From Pseudomonas sp. B20(2017) (lineage in GTDB: Bacteria; Pseudomonadota; Gammaproteobacteria; Pseudomonadales; Pseudomonadaceae), in contig NZ_NEJP01000001.1 in assembly GCF_002113125.1 (NCBI RefSeq), positions 545,581-609,580 of the forward strand: 64,000 nucleotides of DNA. Direction: 5' to 3'. The notes below the pieces were generated by a model that saw nothing but the letters and a program-made list of their open reading frames with translations, made no database searches and had not been told where the DNA came from. Position numbers and translations under genes: made by a program. The number at the start of each line of letters is the position of its first letter. Position 1 is the first letter of the stretch. Of the stretch, positions 60,590 to 64,000 are shown one piece after another.

Positions 60590-60652
60590 AACGCGCATAG
60601 TGCTTGAAGTTTTTCGGGAAGACAAATGCTGATTTGCATAAATCGTGCATAG
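60585..60652 (-). promoter_or_regulatory. Candidate operator sites at the prtR start
   Basis: TGCATAACGCGCATAG (60585-60600, overlapping the start codons) and TGCATAAATCGTGCATAG (60635-60652) share TGCATAA...GCATAG. The TGCAT core also recurs in the cluster at 59701-59769. They could mediate autoregulation by PrtR and overlap the divergent prtR/mutS promoter region. Confidence 0.45.
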
Positions 60653-60799
60653 TCGACCTTTTTTCACCCGATGCGTGTCACCCGGCCGCGATGCCTGCGT
60701 CCGACAGACAGCCCATGGTAACCTTGCGCCCATCGCGGAAAAGCCCGGCCACTGCCGCGCTTTTGCCCCACACCTTTGAACGAGTTGCCTGACAATCCG

Positions 60800-63382
60800 A
60801 TGAATAAAGCCGTCTCCGACCTGTCCTCCCACACCCCGATGATGCAGCAGTACTGGCGCCTGAAGAATCAGCACCCGGACCAGCTGATGTTCTACCGCAT
60901 GGGCGACTTCTACGAGATCTTCTACGAAGACGCGAAGAAGGCGGCCAAGTTGCTCGACATCACCCTGACCGCGCGCGGGCAGTCGGCGGGTCAGGCGATT
61001 CCGATGTGCGGGATTCCCTATCACGCGGCGGAAGGCTACCTGGCGAAGCTGGTCAAGCTCGGCGAGTCGGTGGTGATCTGCGAACAGGTTGGCGACCCGG
61101 CTACCAGTAAAGGCCCGGTAGAACGTCAGGTGGTGCGTATCATCACCCCAGGCACGGTCAGCGACGAGGCGTTGCTGGATGAGCGTCGCGACAACTTGAT
61201 CGCGGCGGTGCTGGGCGACGAGCGCCTGTTCGGCCTGGCCGTGCTGGACATCACCAGCGGTAACTTCACGGTGCTGGAGATCAAGGGCTGGGAAAATCTG
61301 CTGGCGGAGCTGGAGCGAGTCAACCCGGTCGAGCTGTTGATCCCGGATGACTGGCCGAAGGATCTGCCGGCGGAAAAACGCCGTGGGGTTCGTCGCCGTG
61401 CGCCGTGGGATTTCGAGCGCGACTCGGCGCTGAAAAGTCTCTGCCAGCAATTTTCCACCCAGGATCTGAAAGGCTTCGGTTGCGAAACCCTGACCCTGGC
61501 GATCGGTGCCGCTGGTTGCCTGCTGGCGTATGCCAAGGAAACCCAACGCACCGCCCTGCCCCATCTGCGCAGCCTGCGCCATGAGCGGCTGGACGACACC
61601 GTGGTGCTGGACGGCGCCAGCCGTCGTAACCTCGAACTCGACACCAACCTGGCCGGTGGCCGCGACAACACTCTGCAATCGGTGGTCGACCGTTGCCAGA
61701 CCGCCATGGGCAGCCGCTTGCTGACCCGTTGGCTCAACCGCCCGCTGCGCGATTTGACCGTGCTGCTGGCTCGCCAGACCTCGATCACTTGCCTGCTCGA
61801 CCGCTATCGCTTTGAAAACCTGCAACCGCAGCTCAAGGAAATCGGAGACATCGAACGGATTCTGGCGCGGATCGGCCTGCGCAACGCCCGCCCTCGCGAC
61901 CTCGCCCGCCTGCGCGATGCCCTGGGTGCGCTGCCTGAACTGCAAGTGGCGATGACCGATCTGGAGGCGCCGCATCTGCAACGCTTGGCGACCACCACCA
62001 GCACTTACCCGGAACTGGCGGCGCTGCTGGAAAAAGCCATCATCGACAACCCGCCGGCGGTGATCCGCGACGGCGGCGTGCTGAAAACCGGTTACGACAG
62101 CGAACTCGACGAGCTGCAATCGCTGAGCGAGAACGCCGGCCAGTTCCTGATCGACCTGGAAGCCCGGGAAAAGGCCCGTACCGGCCTCGCCAACCTGAAA
62201 GTCGGCTACAACCGCATCCACGGCTACTTCATCGAGTTGCCGAGCAAGCAGGCCGAGTCGGCGCCGGCAGACTACATCCGCCGCCAGACCCTCAAGGGTG
62301 CAGAGCGCTTCATCACGCCAGAACTGAAAGAGTTCGAGGACAAGGCGCTGTCGGCCAAGAGCCGCGCCCTGGCTCGCGAGAAAATGCTCTACGAGGCGTT
62401 GCTGGAAGACCTGATCAGCCAGTTGCCGCCGCTGCAAGATACCGCTGGCGCGCTGGCCGAACTGGACGTACTGAGCAACCTCGCCGAACGTGCGCTGAAT
62501 CTCGACCTGAATTGCCCGACATTCGTCAGCGAACCGTGCATGCGCATCTCCCAGGGCCGTCACCCGGTAGTCGAGCAAGTACTGACCACACCGTTCGTGG
62601 CCAACGACCTGAGCCTGGACGACAACACCCGCATGCTGGTGATCACCGGTCCGAACATGGGCGGTAAATCCACCTATATGCGCCAGACTGCACTGATCGT
62701 GCTGCTGGCACACATCGGCAGCTTCGTGCCGGCGGCCAGTTGCGAACTGTCACTGGTGGACCGGATCTTCACCCGGATCGGTTCCAGCGATGACCTCGCC
62801 GGTGGTCGCTCGACCTTCATGGTGGAAATGAGCGAAACCGCGAACATCCTGCACAACGCAACCGAGCGCAGCCTGGTGCTGATGGACGAAGTCGGTCGCG
62901 GCACCAGCACTTTCGACGGTTTGTCGCTGGCATGGGCGGCGGCTGAGCGACTGGCGCAACTGCGTGCCTATACTCTGTTTGCGACGCACTATTTCGAACT
63001 GACCGTGTTGCCGGAAGCCGAACCGCTGGTGGCCAACGTGCACCTCAACGCCACCGAGCACAACGAACGCATCGTGTTCCTGCACCATGTGTTGCCGGGG
63101 CCGGCGAGCCAAAGTTATGGTCTCGCGGTTGCACAACTGGCCGGTGTGCCGAGCGAGGTGATCGTGCGTGCTCGTGAGCACTTGAGCCGACTGGAAGACA
63201 CCGCACTGCCGCATGAAGCGCCGAAGCCGGCCGCCAAGGGCAAACCGGCGACGCCGCAGCAGAGCGATATGTTTGCCAGCCTGCCGCATCCGGTGCTGGA
63301 TGAGTTGGCGAAACTGGATCTCGATGACGTCACGCCACGCCGCGCACTCGAAATGTTATATGCACTGAAGAACCGGATCTAA
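60800..63382 (+). CDS. mutS: DNA mismatch repair protein MutS
   Basis: This 860-residue protein has the mismatch-contacting motif GDFYEIF near the N-terminus (Phe37, Glu39), the core and clamp domains, and the ABC-type ATPase with Walker [10 protein letters not shown] at about residue 617 and signature [10 protein letters not shown]. It recognises mismatches and recruits MutL. The ATG at 60800 gives the usual [19 protein letters not shown]; an earlier in-frame ATG at 60776 lacks similarity. mutS is the right border of the tailocin locus, divergent from prtR. Confidence 0.99.
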   Translation: MNKAVSDLSSHTPMMQQYWRLKNQHPDQLMFYRMGDFYEIFYEDAKKAAKLLDITLTARGQSAGQAIPMCGIPYHAAEGYLAKLVKLGESVVICEQVGDPATSKGPVERQVVRIITPGTVSDEALLDERRDNLIAAVLGDERLFGLAVLDITSGNFTVLEIKGWENLLAELERVNPVELLIPDDWPKDLPAEKRRGVRRRAPWDFERDSALKSLCQQFSTQDLKGFGCETLTLAIGAAGCLLAYAKETQRTALPHLRSLRHERLDDTVVLDGASRRNLELDTNLAGGRDNTLQSVVDRCQTAMGSRLLTRWLNRPLRDLTVLLARQTSITCLLDRYRFENLQPQLKEIGDIERILARIGLRNARPRDLARLRDALGALPELQVAMTDLEAPHLQRLATTTSTYPELAALLEKAIIDNPPAVIRDGGVLKTGYDSELDELQSLSENAGQFLIDLEAREKARTGLANLKVGYNRIHGYFIELPSKQAESAPADYIRRQTLKGAERFITPELKEFEDKALSAKSRALAREKMLYEALLEDLISQLPPLQDTAGALAELDVLSNLAERALNLDLNCPTFVSEPCMRISQGRHPVVEQVLTTPFVANDLSLDDNTRMLVITGPNMGGKSTYMRQTALIVLLAHIGSFVPAASCELSLVDRIFTRIGSSDDLAGGRSTFMVEMSETANILHNATERSLVLMDEVGRGTSTFDGLSLAWAAAERLAQLRAYTLFATHYFELTVLPEAEPLVANVHLNATEHNERIVFLHHVLPGPASQSYGLAVAQLAGVPSEVIVRAREHLSRLEDTALPHEAPKPAAKGKPATPQQSDMFASLPHPVLDELAKLDLDDVTPRRALEMLYALKNRI

Positions 63383-63545
63383 GCACCGACGAACCGGATA
63401 TAACGCAAACGCCTTCAAGCTGTTAGAATCTCGCGCGGTTCGGGATGCTGCTGGCTAATAGCCTGGCTGGCAGACATCGCTCCCGAATCTGGCGACCCCA
63501 ACCGTGAAGGGGCAACGCTGCCGCCGCCTGAGGAGAAAATTAGAA

Positions 63546-63869
63546 ATGACCTTCGTCGTCACCGACAACTGCATCAAGTGCAAGTACACCGACTGCGTAG
63601 AAGTCTGTCCGGTGGACTGCTTCTACGAAGGCCCGAACTTCCTGGTCATTCACCCGGACGAGTGCATTGACTGTGCCCTGTGCGAACCGGAATGCCCGGC
63701 CGTAGCCATTTTCTCCGAGGACGAAGTTCCGGAAGAGATGCAGGAGTTCATTCAGCTGAACGTCGAGCTGGCCGAGATCTGGCCGAACATCACCGAGAAG
63801 AAAGAATCGCTGCCGGATGCCGAAGAGTGGGATGGCGTCAAAGGCAAGATCAAAGACCTCGAACGCTGA
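63546..63869 (+). CDS. fdxA: Ferredoxin FdxA (7Fe type)
   Basis: This 107-residue protein has two Cys clusters: [17 protein letters not shown] (one 3Fe-4S ligand set with part of the second) and [12 protein letters not shown] (4Fe-4S). This is followed by the helical C-terminal extension of Azotobacter-type FdI/FdxA. It is a low-potential electron carrier and a potential partner of Fpr encoded at 20003-20782. AGGAG precedes the ATG by 10 bases. The order mutS-fdxA is conserved in Pseudomonas, usually followed by rpoS, which would lie beyond the window. Confidence 0.97.
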   Translation: MTFVVTDNCIKCKYTDCVEVCPVDCFYEGPNFLVIHPDECIDCALCEPECPAVAIFSEDEVPEEMQEFIQLNVELAEIWPNITEKKESLPDAEEWDGVKGKIKDLER

Positions 63870-63937
63870 TCTGTCCCGCGTTTGAAGAAAAGGCCCCTCG
63901 CCAGACTGTGTGAAAACACACTGACAGGCCTTAGACC

Positions 63938-63970
63938 AAACGCCCCGACTTATTCGGGGCGTTTGTTTTT
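63938..63970 (+). terminator. Intrinsic terminator of fdxA
   Basis: AAACGCCCCGA-CTTAT-TCGGGGCGTTTG is followed by TTTTT, 69 bases after the fdxA stop. Confidence 0.9.
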
Positions 63971-64000
63971 GTGCTGAAAAAGGCTCTTCAGCCCATCAGT

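Noticed and set aside
59855..62713. One very long minus-strand open frame that continues from prtR across mutS
   Set aside because: The part beyond 60598 is antisense to mutS, which is certain. The frame is open only because of GC-rich codon bias; the repressor begins at 60589 or 60598.

Overview
The window looks like chromosome from a Pseudomonas of the fluorescens/putida type. It is GC-rich, and its gene order and products (ampG, proS, dinB, kup, rimO, rhlG, fpr-finR, dgkA-erdR, recX-recA-cinA, mutS-fdxA) match that genus. It is dotted with the palindrome pairs (REP/REPIN elements, 'GTGGGAGCGAGC...GCTCGCTCCCAC') typical of fluorescent pseudomonads. The species cannot be named from sequence alone.

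Positions 1-28377 are mostly core genome: a DUF481 protein (cut by the window edge), an alkyltransferase-like DNA-lesion binder, AmpG permease, prolyl-tRNA synthetase, a lipoprotein, DNA polymerase IV, two tandem initiator tRNA genes, an MprF/AcvB pair for aminoacyl-phosphatidylglycerol turnover, a DUF6124 gene behind a structured leader, Kup, RimO, an acetyltransferase, a pseudouridine-synthase-like protein, DUF1456, RhlG-like reductase, TrmO, Fpr/FinR, DgkA, ErdR, a DTW-domain tRNA enzyme, small proteins, a LOG-family protein, RecX, RecA and CinA.

Positions 28446-60589, between cinA and mutS, hold one large minus-strand locus that makes phage-tail-like bacteriocins (tailocins). It begins with a PrtR-type self-cleaving repressor and a holin. 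Next comes a complete P2/R-pyocin-like contractile tail module (59332-45922) with its own sheath, tube, tape measure, baseplate and a 903-residue fibre. A complete second, Mu/SfV-like contractile tail module follows (45859-35898). After it come four tail-fibre genes that share one N-terminal anchor, each with its own small partner gene, then the endolysin and nested Rz/Rz1 spanins. I see no capsid, portal, terminase, integrase or replication gene, so this is a particle of tails only. One split lysis set (holin at the start, endolysin and spanins at the end) brackets both tail modules.

Both tail modules carry a clear -1 programmed-frameshift site in the tail-assembly chaperone gene (T TTT TTA/T TTA AAC and T TTT TTC). 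The Mu-like tape measure has seven exact 41-residue repeats. Several terminator-like hairpins and two REP elements sit inside the operon. Control is probably by RecA-stimulated cleavage of PrtR. recA and dinB, both with LexA boxes, lie in the same window.

Positions 60800-63869 return to core genome with mutS and fdxA, divergent from the tailocin locus.
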